From contig JACKAU010000023.1 of the NCBI GenBank assembly GCA_020634855.1, forward strand, positions 26,522 through 90,521: 64,000 bases of DNA. Direction: 5' to 3'. This DNA comes from Anaerolineales bacterium. GTDB lineage: Bacteria > Chloroflexota > Anaerolineae > 4572-78 > J111. This document shows positions 1 through 7,389 of the stretch, one piece after another (within the stretch, counting starts at the first letter, position 1; each line of letters opens with the position of its first letter). The position numbers and the translations under genes are program-made. The notes under the pieces were generated by a model. The model did no database searches and had not been told where the DNA came from. It saw only the letters and a program-made list of their open reading frames with translations.

Positions 1-1
1 T

Positions 2-349
2 CCGGAGATGGCCTTATGGATTATGTCGCCGCGACAAGCGGTCAAGAGTCTTATCCACGCCGCAGCGCTACCGGCCGAGGCCTGGGGCAGCAGCCGGGTG
101 GCATCGCTGCCGGGATTGACGGTTTCGGTGCGGGAGATGGTCGATCAGCTCCGAGTGATTGCAGGCCAGACGGTGGTGGATCGAATTGCATGGCAGCCTG
201 ATCCCTTCATCGAGCGGATTGTGGGTAGTTGGCCGATCCGCTTCGCCACCCCTAAAGCCGAGGCGCTGGGCTTCGAAGCCGACAAGTCGATTGATGAAAT
301 TATCCGTGCTTTTATCGAGGAAGAGTTGGGAGGTAGTTTTGTGACTTAA
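2..349 (+). CDS. denD: NAD-dependent epimerase, D-erythronate dehydrogenase-like (3' end only)
   Basis: This is the C-terminal part of a short-chain epimerase/dehydratase whose beginning lies left of the window; the frame is open from base 2 to the TAA at 347-349. The segment reads like the tail of D-erythronate dehydrogenase (DenD), which oxidises D-erythronate with NAD in tetronate catabolism. Supporting stretches are 'WIMSPRQAV', 'LPGLTVSV' and 'PIRFATPKAEALGF' followed by an acidic helix ending 'RAFIEEEL'. The NAD-binding N-terminus and the catalytic Tyr-Lys are outside the window, so activity cannot be judged. It converges on the PAP2 gene with 18 bp between. It could be another sugar epimerase of the same superfamily. 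Confidence 0.7.
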   Translation, partial: PEMALWIMSPRQAVKSLIHAAALPAEAWGSSRVASLPGLTVSVREMVDQLRVIAGQTVVDRIAWQPDPFIERIVGSWPIRFATPKAEALGFEADKSIDEIIRAFIEEELGGSFVT

Positions 350-367
350 AATCGCTGCCGACCGTCA

Positions 368-892
368 CTATACAATGGACAGCAGTAGCATCCCCCCACA
401 CGCCACCAGCGTACCGACGCCAAAACCGGCTAAAATATCGCCTAAATAATGCACGCCCACGGCCACGCGAGCCGCGGCCACGCTGAGGGCCACGACCAGC
501 AGCACCAACCCGAGTGTAGGATAAAAAAAGATACTGCTAGTAGCCAGGGCCGCCATCCGACCGGAATGACCGGAAGGAAAACTGTAGGCGTCGTACTGAA
601 AGGTGACAAATTCTCCGGGGGGGCGGGGTCGCTCGCGCCGAACGGCAAACTTAACAGCGGTAACAGCCAAAATGGCGGCGGTGACGATGGCGGCGATGAT
701 CAGATCGGCCTGTTGGAGATAAGCATCGTTCCAAAGGAGACTCAGCAGATAAACAACAACCAGGCCACCGAACACATACGGGCCGTCGCCAACATGCGCT
801 ACCAATCTGGCCCACGGCCACCACTGCGACTCCGGGGGCAGGGCGCAGCGCCGGCTAATTTTGTCATCGAGCTGGGAAAGTCGTTTTCGCAT
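368..892 (-). CDS. PAP2-superfamily membrane phosphatase
   Basis: A 174-residue integral membrane phosphatase of the PAP2 (phosphatidic acid phosphatase type 2) superfamily, whose members remove phosphate from lipid phosphates such as undecaprenyl pyrophosphate. The three family motifs are visible: K81 followed by R88-P89 ('KFAVRRERP'), 'PSGHS' at 106-110 with the catalytic His109, and R142 with H148 and D152 ('ARVAVGVHYLGD'). Hydrophobic segments lie at about 41-55, 62-80, 117-137 and 155-173. It starts 18 bp after the nucleotidyltransferase stop, so the two are probably cotranscribed. The true substrate cannot be told from sequence. Confidence 0.85.
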   Translation of the reverse strand: MRKRLSQLDDKISRRCALPPESQWWPWARLVAHVGDGPYVFGGLVVVYLLSLLWNDAYLQQADLIIAAIVTAAILAVTAVKFAVRRERPRPPGEFVTFQYDAYSFPSGHSGRMAALATSSIFFYPTLGLVLLVVALSVAAARVAVGVHYLGDILAGFGVGTLVACGGMLLLSIV

Positions 893-910
893 GAGAGTCT
901 AAGAACGGCT

Positions 911-1702
911 CTACTCTTTAATCGTTTGAGCCTGGCGGCTTTCCAAATGAGCCTTGATGATTTCGTATTGGTGAGGTTTATCTAAATCCATGCCCAATTC
1001 GGCGTATTGGGTCGCTACTACCCGACCATCAAAATTGGCTTTGGCCGAAACCTCGCTGGCGGCCTCATGAACCGTCAGTCGCCGTAGCAAGAAGCGGATG
1101 ATAAAACTCCAGCCGATCAATCGGATTTGTTGAAGATAATTCTTACGCGCACCGGTTGCGGCTTTGGCTAACTCAACATTCCCCCTGACCACTAGTGAGA
1201 CCTTAACCAAAAAAATATCACCGCCGGTGTAACGCCCGCCTTTAACCGGAATATAGGTACGACGGGAAGCCGGAAAACGACTCTCCATCGTTTTTTCTTC
1301 AACCATGGCATAGTAGAGTTCGGCTTCTTGCGAACCGCACTCTTCCACAAAGCCTTCTACGATGTCTGGCGTAATCAAGGGGATATCGGAAGAGAGAAGT
1401 AAAAAATTTTTCACGTGGGGGTTTATTTTTTGGAGACAATCCAAGCCGGCAAAAACATTATCAACAATACCACCCCTGGCCTCGGTGAAGTGAAGATGAG
1501 GGTAAGGATGGTTTAAGTCTGACGGCTCTAAACCGACAACAATAATATGATCGATGATGCGCGAGTGAGCCAACGCATCGATCACCCAGCAAATCATAGG
1601 CTGACCAGCCAGTGGAATAAGCGCCTTTTTGGCGACGCCCGTTAATGCAAACAACGGATCCGTGGGCTTCATGGTTCCCCCGGCAGTAATTATGGCATCC
1701 AT
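911..1702 (-). CDS. Nucleotidyltransferase, MobA-like NTP transferase family
   Basis: A 263-residue protein with the N-terminal nucleotide-binding signature of sugar-phosphate/MobA-type nucleotidyltransferases: 'DAIITAGG', then 'KKALIPLAGQPM', then 'LLLSSDIPLITPD' carrying the metal-binding aspartate. These enzymes transfer NMP from an NTP to an acceptor such as a sugar phosphate, alcohol phosphate or molybdopterin. The usual Gly-rich loop is stretched here ('GGTMKPTDPLFALTG'), as in nucleotidyltransferases of unknown substrate. A clear ribosome site (TAGGAG) sits 8 nt before the ATG. Being next to a PAP2 phosphatase, it may act in lipid or polyprenol-linked metabolism, but that is inference only. 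Confidence 0.75.
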   Translation of the reverse strand: MDAIITAGGTMKPTDPLFALTGVAKKALIPLAGQPMICWVIDALAHSRIIDHIIVVGLEPSDLNHPYPHLHFTEARGGIVDNVFAGLDCLQKINPHVKNFLLLSSDIPLITPDIVEGFVEECGSQEAELYYAMVEEKTMESRFPASRRTYIPVKGGRYTGGDIFLVKVSLVVRGNVELAKAATGARKNYLQQIRLIGWSFIIRFLLRRLTVHEAASEVSAKANFDGRVVATQYAELGMDLDKPHQYEIIKAHLESRQAQTIKE

Positions 1703-1775
1703 CGAGACTCTCCTAAACCTTTCAATGACTCAATTTTACCACTAGTCCGGAGGGGTTACAAACAGTTTTAAGCTC

Positions 1776-1807
1776 AAAAAAAATCCGGCTTCAGAAATGA
1801 ACCGGAT
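1776..1807 (-). terminator. Rho-independent terminator after fprA
   Basis: Read on the minus strand, arms ATCCGG (1802-1807) and CCGGAT (1783-1788) form a stem, followed at once by a run of eight T (1776-1783). It lies about 165 bp past the stop of the ferredoxin reductase gene and before the nucleotidyltransferase, so those two are probably separate transcripts. Confidence 0.65.
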
Positions 1808-1881
1808 CCAAACAATTTACTAATCTTAAGTATATGAGTTACACAGGCTCCTTCGCCTGCGTCAAAATATTAGACAGAATT

Positions 1882-1936
1882 GACAAGATTAACAGGATAA
1901 ATGCTCAATAATCATGTAAATCCTGCTAATCTTGTC
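1882..1936. repeat. 17-bp inverted repeat
   Basis: Arm GACAAGATTAACAGGAT (1882-1898) and its near-exact reverse complement (1920-1936, one mismatch) flank a 21-nt loop. The structure sits just past the fprA stop codon and could form a hairpin in the transcript. No T-run follows, so it is not a standard terminator. Confidence 0.75.
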
Positions 1937-1973
1937 GAAAAATCCCGTGACAGTTAACTCATATATTGAGGTA

Positions 1974-3374
1974 TTACTTGCCCAATGCAGCCAGAATCTC
2001 TTCGGTGCTGGTCAGTTTGACGCGTGGCCGGCCCGTTTCTTTGCCCCGGCTTGTTTCCAACTCGTCGAGTTTGAGCCAATCGTCAAAAGATACATATTTG
2101 GGTTGGCGCTCGGCAATGAATTTTTCGACCGCTTCAACTTCGGGGTGGGCCGGAGAAAACGTGTTGCCGTTGGCCATATCTTCCAACATACAGGTAACCG
2201 TTTCAACGGCGTCGGGTTTGTTGGTGCCGATGATTCCGGTGGGACCGCGTTTGATCCAGCCGGCCGTGTACAAACCCGTCAGAGGTTTTTTCGTTTCCAG
2301 GTCGATGATACGACCGGTCTCGTTGTTGATCACCCCCCATCGATCGTTAAAGGGGATGCCCTTCAGCGGGATGCCCCGATAACCAACCGAGCGAAAAACC
2401 AACCCAACCGGTATCTCTTCGAACTGATCGGTTGGCCGGGGCCGGAGCGTACCGTTCTCCGTTTCATACAACTCATTCTTGACCAAGCGCATAGCCTTAA
2501 CCTTGCCGTCTTCGTCGTCGATCAGTTCCACCGGTGAAACTAAAAAACGAAGAATTAATTGGCGGGGCTTATCGTAGGGCTGGCGTTGGGCGTATTCTTG
2601 AATAATCTCCACCTTTTTCAGGATGGTCCGATCTTGACTTTTGTCCAACTCTTGTTGGCTGAGCGGGTCGAGAACGGCTTCCTCAGGCGGGACAGTGATG
2701 TCGGTAATTTCCAATTCGCCCAATTCTTTGATTTCCGGGTTGGTGAAAGCGGCCTGCGCCGGCCCCCGCCGCCCCAAAATGTAAATGGTTTTGACCTGGC
2801 TATGTTTGAGGGCCTCCAGAGCATAATCGGCAATATCGGTCGTGGCTAACTCTTCAACGGATTTGCTGAGAATGCGGGCGACGTCCATTGCGACATTACC
2901 AACCCCGACCACGGCTACACTTTCCTGCGACAGGTCAAACTCATGATCACGGTAGTTAGGATGGCCATTGTACCAGGCCACAAATTCGGTAGCCGGGTGG
3001 CTGTTCTTTAAATCCTCGCCGGGAATGCCCATTTTGCGGTCAGATTCAGCTCCGGTGGTAAAGATGACTTGATGGTAGTACTGTTTGAGGTCGTCCAGAG
3101 TAATATCTTTGCCAAATTCAACATTACCAAAAAAGCGGAAATTCGGCTGGCTGGCCGTTCGCTCATAGACTTTGATAACAGATTTTATCTTTTGATGATC
3201 GGGGGCTACACCAAAACGAACTAGGCCATAGGGGGTCGGCAGACGGTCGTACATATCGACCTTCGCGGTTACATCTTTTTGTTTCAATAGGTAATCCGCC
3301 GCATAGAAACCGGTTGGACCAGAACCGATAATCGCAACGCGAAGGGGATTAGCAGCTGTGCCAATCTGGGACAT
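1974..3374 (-). CDS. fprA: FprA/adrenodoxin-reductase-type ferredoxin-NADP+ reductase
   Basis: A 466-residue FAD flavoprotein that moves electrons between NADPH and ferredoxin. The FAD-binding Rossmann motif 'IIGSGPTGFYAA' is at about 15-26, followed by 'YDRLPTPYGLVRFGVAPDHQ', which is typical of the adrenodoxin-reductase/FprA family. The NADP-binding motif 'VVGVGNVAMDVARIL' is near 155-169. The C-terminal 'AGWIKRGPTGIIGTN' contacts FAD in the family. Length matches. An AAAGGAGAG ribosome site precedes the ATG. Its place beside the SUF and cysteine genes suggests it supplies electrons to Fe-S assembly or to the neighbouring Rieske protein; this is inference. Glutamate synthase small-chain-like paralogues share the fold but lack the 'PTPYGLVRFG' block. 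Confidence 0.88.
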   Translation of the reverse strand: MSQIGTAANPLRVAIIGSGPTGFYAADYLLKQKDVTAKVDMYDRLPTPYGLVRFGVAPDHQKIKSVIKVYERTASQPNFRFFGNVEFGKDITLDDLKQYYHQVIFTTGAESDRKMGIPGEDLKNSHPATEFVAWYNGHPNYRDHEFDLSQESVAVVGVGNVAMDVARILSKSVEELATTDIADYALEALKHSQVKTIYILGRRGPAQAAFTNPEIKELGELEITDITVPPEEAVLDPLSQQELDKSQDRTILKKVEIIQEYAQRQPYDKPRQLILRFLVSPVELIDDEDGKVKAMRLVKNELYETENGTLRPRPTDQFEEIPVGLVFRSVGYRGIPLKGIPFNDRWGVINNETGRIIDLETKKPLTGLYTAGWIKRGPTGIIGTNKPDAVETVTCMLEDMANGNTFSPAHPEVEAVEKFIAERQPKYVSFDDWLKLDELETSRGKETGRPRVKLTSTEEILAALGK

Positions 3375-3694
3375 AAACCTCTCTCCTTTGAAATATAGGT
3401 TTTATTCAGACAAAAATGTAATCAAAGTAGGCTGCGATGATATAATCCGGCATCCTACTCGGCGCAGAGTATAAAAGTATTCCGAAAAATTGTCAATAAG
3501 GGCAGAAACGAGGTAAAAATTGGATACAGTTCCCAACCTGCTAGGGAGATGAGGAGTTGGGAGATAAGGAGATTGGACTGACCCAATCTCCTTATCTCCT
3601 TATCTCCATAAATCCAAAACCATTAATAGAAAATGGCCGGTGTTGTGTTGAGATATTTCTCAACCGCAAGGTGGCTATCACCTGCCTTGCTCGA
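3375..3694. other. Intergenic region with two hairpins, fprA-cysM
   Basis: No gene is visible. Just after the cysM stop is a hairpin with arms GCAAGG (3666-3671) and CCTTGC (3685-3690). Further on is a 17-bp perfect inverted repeat (3560-3599). The motif CCCAACCTGCT, repeated elsewhere in the window, is at 3532-3542. Confidence 0.6.
3560..3599. repeat. 17-bp perfect inverted repeat
   Basis: GGAGATAAGGAGATTGG (3560-3576) and its exact reverse complement (3583-3599) are separated by 6 nt. It is a strong hairpin in either orientation, downstream of cysM. It could end or protect the cysM transcript or be a dispersed palindromic repeat. Confidence 0.85.
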
Positions 3695-4672
3695 TTAGCC
3701 TGAAATGCTCAGATATTTTTCACCACCGTCGGGAAAAACCGTGACCACAACACTGTCTTCGGTCAGCGTTTTAGCGACCTCAAACGCGGCCCAGGCGGCT
3801 GCCCCGCCGGAATATCCGACAAACAGCCCCTCTTCTTGGGCCAATCGACGGGTCATCCGGTGCGCCTCTTCCGGGAAAGCCTGAATGGAGCGATCGGCCA
3901 AAGTGGGATCATAGATGCCGGGCACGATGCTGGTTTCCATATGCTTTAAGCCTTCGATAACCGCCAGTTCGTCGGCCGGTTCGACCGAAATGACCTCAAT
4001 ATCTGAGTTGAAGCCTTTTAGCCGGCGGCTGGTGCCCATGAAGGTGCCGCTTGTACCCAAACCGGCCACAAAATGCGTGACCTGGCCCTGGGTCTGCTCC
4101 CAGATTTCAACGCCGGTCGTGTGGTAGTGGGACTGCCAGTTGACCGGATTGTTGTACTGGTCGGGCCGGAAGTAATGGTCCGGTTGCTCGCTGGCCATGC
4201 GTTGGGCCGTTTTGATGGACAGATCGACCCCTTCAAAGGGATCAGTCAGCACCAAGGTCGCGCCATAAGCCTTGAGAATCTTCTTGCGCTCATCGCTGAC
4301 GTTACCGGGCAACACCAGCGTGACTTTGTAGTCTTTAGCCGCGCCGATCATCGCCAGAGCGATGCCGGTATTACCGGACGTAGCGTCGATGATGGTTTTG
4401 TCAGGAGTCAGCAGTCCTCGCCGCTCACCGTCTTCGATCATAGCCAGAGCCGGCCGCGCTTTGACCGAACCGCTGGCGTTAAACCACTCGGCCTTGGCGT
4501 AGACCACCACATTGTCAGGCAGCCCTTCCGCCGCGCCAATGCGATGCAGCGGCAGCAGCGGCGTATTGCCAATGCGTGAGATCAGGGTATCACCTAGGGT
4601 ACGAATATCCGGGCGGCTTAAGGTAAAAACAGGTTTAACTGCTGTATTGTCGATTGTATTTAAAAGAGACAT
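3695..4672 (-). CDS. cysM: PLP-dependent cysteine synthase, CysM (O-phosphoserine sulfhydrylase) type
   Basis: A 325-residue fold-type II PLP enzyme that makes cysteine. The PLP lysine is K71 in 'NASGSVKARPA', and the phosphate loop 'TSGNTG' is at 98-103. The segments 'KARPALAMIE' and 'THFVAGLGTSGTFMGTSRRLK' resemble mycobacterial CysM, which uses O-phosphoserine and the thiocarboxylated carrier CysO, more than CysK, which usually has KDR-I and uses O-acetylserine with sulfide. The next genes upstream are a MoeB-like activator and a CysO-like carrier, supporting that assignment. In place of the usual KDR, an Ala follows the PLP Lys (K71-A-R). An AAGGAG ribosome site precedes the ATG. The substrate is inferred from context and similarity. 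Confidence 0.85.
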   Translation of the reverse strand: MSLLNTIDNTAVKPVFTLSRPDIRTLGDTLISRIGNTPLLPLHRIGAAEGLPDNVVVYAKAEWFNASGSVKARPALAMIEDGERRGLLTPDKTIIDATSGNTGIALAMIGAAKDYKVTLVLPGNVSDERKKILKAYGATLVLTDPFEGVDLSIKTAQRMASEQPDHYFRPDQYNNPVNWQSHYHTTGVEIWEQTQGQVTHFVAGLGTSGTFMGTSRRLKGFNSDIEVISVEPADELAVIEGLKHMETSIVPGIYDPTLADRSIQAFPEEAHRMTRRLAQEEGLFVGYSGGAAAWAAFEVAKTLTEDSVVVTVFPDGGEKYLSISG

Positions 4673-4758
4673 CTACCTGCTCCTTGAATTACTCCGTAAG
4701 TGGGGGTGTCCCCCTACGTTGTCAGATGCGAAGCATTTGCAAAAACCGTCGTTTAAAA

Positions 4759-4787
4759 TTGCTTGTCGATCTAAAACCGACAAGCAA
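4759..4787. repeat. 10-bp perfect hairpin between moeB and cysM
   Basis: TTGCTTGTCG (4759-4768) pairs with CGACAAGCAA (4778-4787) around a 9-nt loop. It lies in the 141-nt gap between the moeB-like gene and cysM. Read in the direction of transcription the stem is followed by AATTTTAAA, a poor U-tract, so it may be an mRNA processing or stabilising element that sets cysM dosage. Confidence 0.6.
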
Positions 4788-4813
4788 CATTGCTTGGCCT
4801 CGCTAGGTTTTGC

Positions 4814-6034
4814 TTAAGCCAAAGCGGGTTGTTTGACCGCTCCATTCGTGCTAACGTGCTCAACACTGGGAATACCACAAAATTGATTGTAGTCGATCAA
4901 CTCGGTCACCGTCGGATGCTCACTGCAGACCGGGCAGTTCTTATCTTTGGTGACTTTCATCTCGCGGAATTCCGCTTCGAGCGCATCGTAGGTCAGCAAG
5001 CGGCCGGCCAGAGTCGTACCTTGGCCTAAAATCAGCTTGATGGCTTCAACCGCTTCCAGGCTGCCGATGATGCCGGGCAGCACCCCAAACACGCCACCTT
5101 CGGCGCAACTGGGTACTTCGCCGGGCGGGGGTGGATCAGGATAGAGGCAGCGATAGCACGGGCCGTCGTGAGCGGTGTCGAACACGGTGACCTGACCTTC
5201 GAAGCGGAAGATGCTGGCGTCAACCAGCGGTTTGCCCAAGATGACACAGGCGTCGTTAACTAGATAGCGCGTCGGGAAGTTATCCGAGCCGTTGATGACC
5301 AGATCGTACTGGCTAATAATGTCGAAGGCATTGTGGCTGGTCAATTGGGTGCGATGGCCGATAACTTTGACATCGGGGTTGAGTTGAGCGATGGATCGAG
5401 CCGCCGACTCCACTTTGGGTTTATCGACATCTTCCAATTTGTGGATGATTTGTCGCTGCAAGTTGCTGGTGTCCACCACATCAAAATCGACAATGCCGAT
5501 GGTGCCTACGCCAGCGGCGGCCAGATAGATCGCCGTCGGGCTGCCCAGGCCGCCGGCCCCGATGATGAGCACTTTGGAGTCGAGCAGTTTGAGCTGCCCT
5601 TCCTCGCCCACTTCGGGCATGATGGTGTGCCGGCTGTAGCGCTGTCGCTGCTCATTGGTCATAATTCGCGGGACCACAAAATTGTAGCCGCCGTTCTTCC
5701 AACCGTTAAACCCGCCGGCGACCGACGCGACGTTGGTATAGCCTAAAGCTTCCAGATCGCGTGCCCCTAACAAGCTACGAACCCCACCGGCACATATTAC
5801 CGCAATCGGCTGATCACGATTCGGGGCGTGTCGTTCGATTTGCAGTTCCAAAAAACCGCGCGGAATGTGAACCGAGCCTTTGATGTTGCCTTGATCCCAC
5901 TCTTCCAAACCCCGGATATCGACCAGGGTGACATCTTCGCCATTGTCCATTTTTCGGGCCAACTCATGCACGCTGATCTCTTTGATCTCTTTGCGGAGTT
6001 TGGCCATTAGTTGATCACTGGTTAAGTAACTCAT
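4814..6034 (-). CDS. moeB: Rhodanese-MoeB/ThiF fusion, sulfur-carrier activating enzyme
   Basis: A 406-residue E1-like enzyme that adenylates the C-terminal glycine of a ubiquitin-like sulfur carrier and helps load sulfur on it. Residues about 16-123 are a rhodanese domain with active-site Cys81 in 'CAGGVRS'. The ThiF/MoeB domain follows, with ATP loop 'GAGGLGS' (159-165), the 'GSDNFPTRY' segment, Zn-binding pairs C293/C296 and C367/C370, and a conserved Cys310. In most MoeZ/MOCS3-type fusions the rhodanese is C-terminal; here it is N-terminal. The ribosome site (AAGGAG) overlaps the cysO stop, 9 bp away, so the two are translationally coupled. Likely job: activate CysO for CysM. MoaD activation for molybdopterin is an alternative, but no other moa gene is nearby. 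Confidence 0.88.
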   Translation of the reverse strand: MSYLTSDQLMAKLRKEIKEISVHELARKMDNGEDVTLVDIRGLEEWDQGNIKGSVHIPRGFLELQIERHAPNRDQPIAVICAGGVRSLLGARDLEALGYTNVASVAGGFNGWKNGGYNFVVPRIMTNEQRQRYSRHTIMPEVGEEGQLKLLDSKVLIIGAGGLGSPTAIYLAAAGVGTIGIVDFDVVDTSNLQRQIIHKLEDVDKPKVESAARSIAQLNPDVKVIGHRTQLTSHNAFDIISQYDLVINGSDNFPTRYLVNDACVILGKPLVDASIFRFEGQVTVFDTAHDGPCYRCLYPDPPPPGEVPSCAEGGVFGVLPGIIGSLEAVEAIKLILGQGTTLAGRLLTYDALEAEFREMKVTKDKNCPVCSEHPTVTELIDYNQFCGIPSVEHVSTNGAVKQPALA

Positions 6035-6043
6035 TTTAACTCC

Positions 6044-6322
6044 TTAGGATTGCCCGCCGGCCATAGCCGGGATAATTGATACTTCGTCTTTATCGCCAAC
6101 CGGGGTATCGCCCCCTTGCAGAGTGCGGATCTCCTCATCGTTGACGAAGACGTTAACGTATCGTTTGATCTGGCCGCTGTCGTCACACAAGCGGGCTTTG
6201 ACCCCGGGGTATTGAGCTTCCAGACTTTCAATTATTTCGTTAACGCTTGCACCACTGCTCTCTACTTTGCTCTGACCATTTGTGTAGCGCCGTAGAGGGC
6301 TGGGAATTCTTACCGTTGCCAT
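6044..6322 (-). CDS. cysO: CysO/MoaD-like ubiquitin-fold sulfur carrier with masked C-terminus
   Basis: A 92-residue beta-grasp sulfur carrier. The segment 'RYVNVFVNDEEIR' and the C-terminal 'VSIIPAMAGG' match CysO, whose diglycine is adenylated and turned into a thiocarboxylate that donates sulfur to CysM. Here the diglycine (89-90) is followed by Gln-Ser, so the reactive C-terminus is masked and should need trimming by a JAMM/Mec-type peptidase before activation. No such peptidase is in the window. First gene of the cysO-moeB-cysM unit, with an AAGGAG site before the ATG. A role in molybdopterin or tungstopterin synthesis is a weaker alternative. Confidence 0.85.
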   Translation of the reverse strand: MATVRIPSPLRRYTNGQSKVESSGASVNEIIESLEAQYPGVKARLCDDSGQIKRYVNVFVNDEEIRTLQGGDTPVGDKDEVSIIPAMAGGQS

Positions 6323-6362
6323 TTTATCTATACTCTCCTTGATGAGATAATTTACGTTGACA

Positions 6363-6391
6363 CAAAAAAAGGCTCACCATAACGATGAGCC
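6363..6391 (-). terminator. Terminator or attenuator hairpin between sufT and cysO
   Basis: On the minus strand GGCTCA (6386-6391) pairs with TGAGCC (6371-6376) and is followed by seven T (6364-6370). It ends the suf transcript and lies only 41 bp before the cysO start codon. It could therefore also act as an attenuator of cysO-moeB-cysM under the structured block upstream. Confidence 0.75.
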
Positions 6392-6453
6392 TTTCAATAG
6401 TTTCATTTGAAAGTTATTTTCTTTTACTTGCGGCTAGCAAGAGATAGCAAAGT

Positions 6454-6546
6454 TTATTTACTGAGAGTCTCATCGTCCGGAACCACGGCGATGCGGGCTA
6501 CCGCAGCCAGACCCTCAGCCGTTGAGAGAAAAGCTACCGCGCCCGC
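6454..6546 (-). promoter_or_regulatory. GC-rich structured leader candidate, or a decayed coding fragment
   Basis: In the AT-rich 368-bp gap between sufT and cysO a GC-rich block stands out. On the minus strand GCGGGC (6541-6546) can pair with GCCCGC (6493-6498), CATCG with CGATG (around 6471-6493, with an inner CCG/CGG), and CTCA with TGAG twice. It lies about 60 nt before the terminator hairpin and cysO, the layout of a riboswitch-type leader. Against this, one minus-strand frame is open for 30 codons and ends like a protein tail ('ARIAVVPDDETLSK'). I cannot decide between an RNA element and a gene remnant. It lacks the conserved SAM-I core. Confidence 0.3.
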
Positions 6547-6690
6547 TTAATACATGTACAACACGATTTTGAGCTAATCAGTAATTGGCTTGCCATTATT
6601 CTTAACCAAGCGTTTCCTTTAATGATACGTCACTTTAGACGCGTTGGCTATGAGATATCTTACCTAGTTTGTCCGTATTCGGCAAATTTA

Positions 6691-7008
6691 TTAAAAGAAG
6701 CCCAGTAGGGTGGGATCTTCCATCATTTCGGGCGTCCACTGTTCGGGAACAACTTCTACTCGGGCTTCGCGTTTGGCGGCAAATTCGGTAGTTTCTTTGA
6801 CTTGCTGAACCAGCCACGGGCCGTAAGGACAGAAAGGGGTGGTCAGCAGCATTTTCACATGAACCGGATCGCTGGCCAAATCGACGCTGCGAAGCAGGCC
6901 CAACGTGACAATATCAAGGTGAAGTTCGGGATCGACCACGCCCCGTAACGCTTCGCGCACAGTTTCTTCAGTTACTTCGCCGTTTGCACTCGTTGTTTCT
7001 TCAGACAT
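6691..7008 (-). CDS. sufT: SufT-like DUF59/MIP18 Fe-S assembly protein
   Basis: A 105-residue protein of the MIP18/DUF59 family, which helps Fe-S cluster maturation. Family marks are 'VVDPELHLDIVTLGLL' near 24-39 and 'LTTPFCPYGPWL' with the conserved Cys. It is the last gene of the suf operon, 15 bp after the Rieske gene, with a good AGGAGG ribosome site. Stand-alone DUF59 proteins in suf operons are called SufT. The same domain also forms the N-terminus of the mrp product in this locus. A PaaD-type oxygenase-maturation role is less likely here. Confidence 0.85.
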   Translation of the reverse strand: MSEETTSANGEVTEETVREALRGVVDPELHLDIVTLGLLRSVDLASDPVHVKMLLTTPFCPYGPWLVQQVKETTEFAAKREARVEVVPEQWTPEMMEDPTLLGFF

Positions 7009-7023
7009 AATGCCTCCTAAAGG

Positions 7024-7341
7024 TTAATCGTCATCTGCCGGCGCAATTAAGATATCATCGCCTTCAATTTTTACTTGAAAGAGAGGAACGGGCGAAAAGG
7101 CCGGCATGGTTTGCTTACCCGTTTTGATGTTAAAACGAGCCCCATGACGCGGGCAAATAATACAATCGCCATCCAGCGTCCCCTCAACTAATGGACCATC
7201 ATCGTGGGTGCAGACATCAGAGATAGCGTAGAATTCGCCATCCAGATTGAACAGTCCTACATCTTCGTCTTCATACTCCACCAGCATTTTTTCACCGGGA
7301 GCCAAGTCAGACGTCTTGGCAACTTTAATAAAGTCACTCAT
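7024..7341 (-). CDS. Small Rieske [2Fe-2S] protein
   Basis: A 105-residue Rieske ferredoxin. The cluster ligands are C44 and H46 ('CTHDD') and C63 and H66 ('CPRHGARF'), spacing C-X-H-X16-C-X2-H. It belongs to the soluble NirD/dioxygenase-ferredoxin class: no signal peptide and no membrane helix. Position between sufU and sufT suggests that it serves cluster assembly, perhaps as electron donor together with the FprA-type reductase downstream; this is inference. No oxygenase subunit is nearby, so a dioxygenase ferredoxin role is unlikely. Confidence 0.88.
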   Translation of the reverse strand: MSDFIKVAKTSDLAPGEKMLVEYEDEDVGLFNLDGEFYAISDVCTHDDGPLVEGTLDGDCIICPRHGARFNIKTGKQTMPAFSPVPLFQVKIEGDDILIAPADDD

Positions 7342-7389
7342 GATTGTGGTTTTCTACTCCAAATTAATGATGAGATTATGGGATCGGCG

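Noticed and set aside
4073..4579. Plus-strand 168-codon frame over cysM
   Set aside because: It is the antisense of an intact cysM and has no protein-family signal.
6454..6546. SAM-I riboswitch
   Set aside because: A piece (GCTGAGGGTCTGGC...GCCCG) recalls the SAM-I core, but the GAUGA and GGCAACC parts are missing.
7024..7341. Dioxygenase ferredoxin subunit
   Set aside because: No oxygenase genes are near; the gene is embedded in the suf operon.
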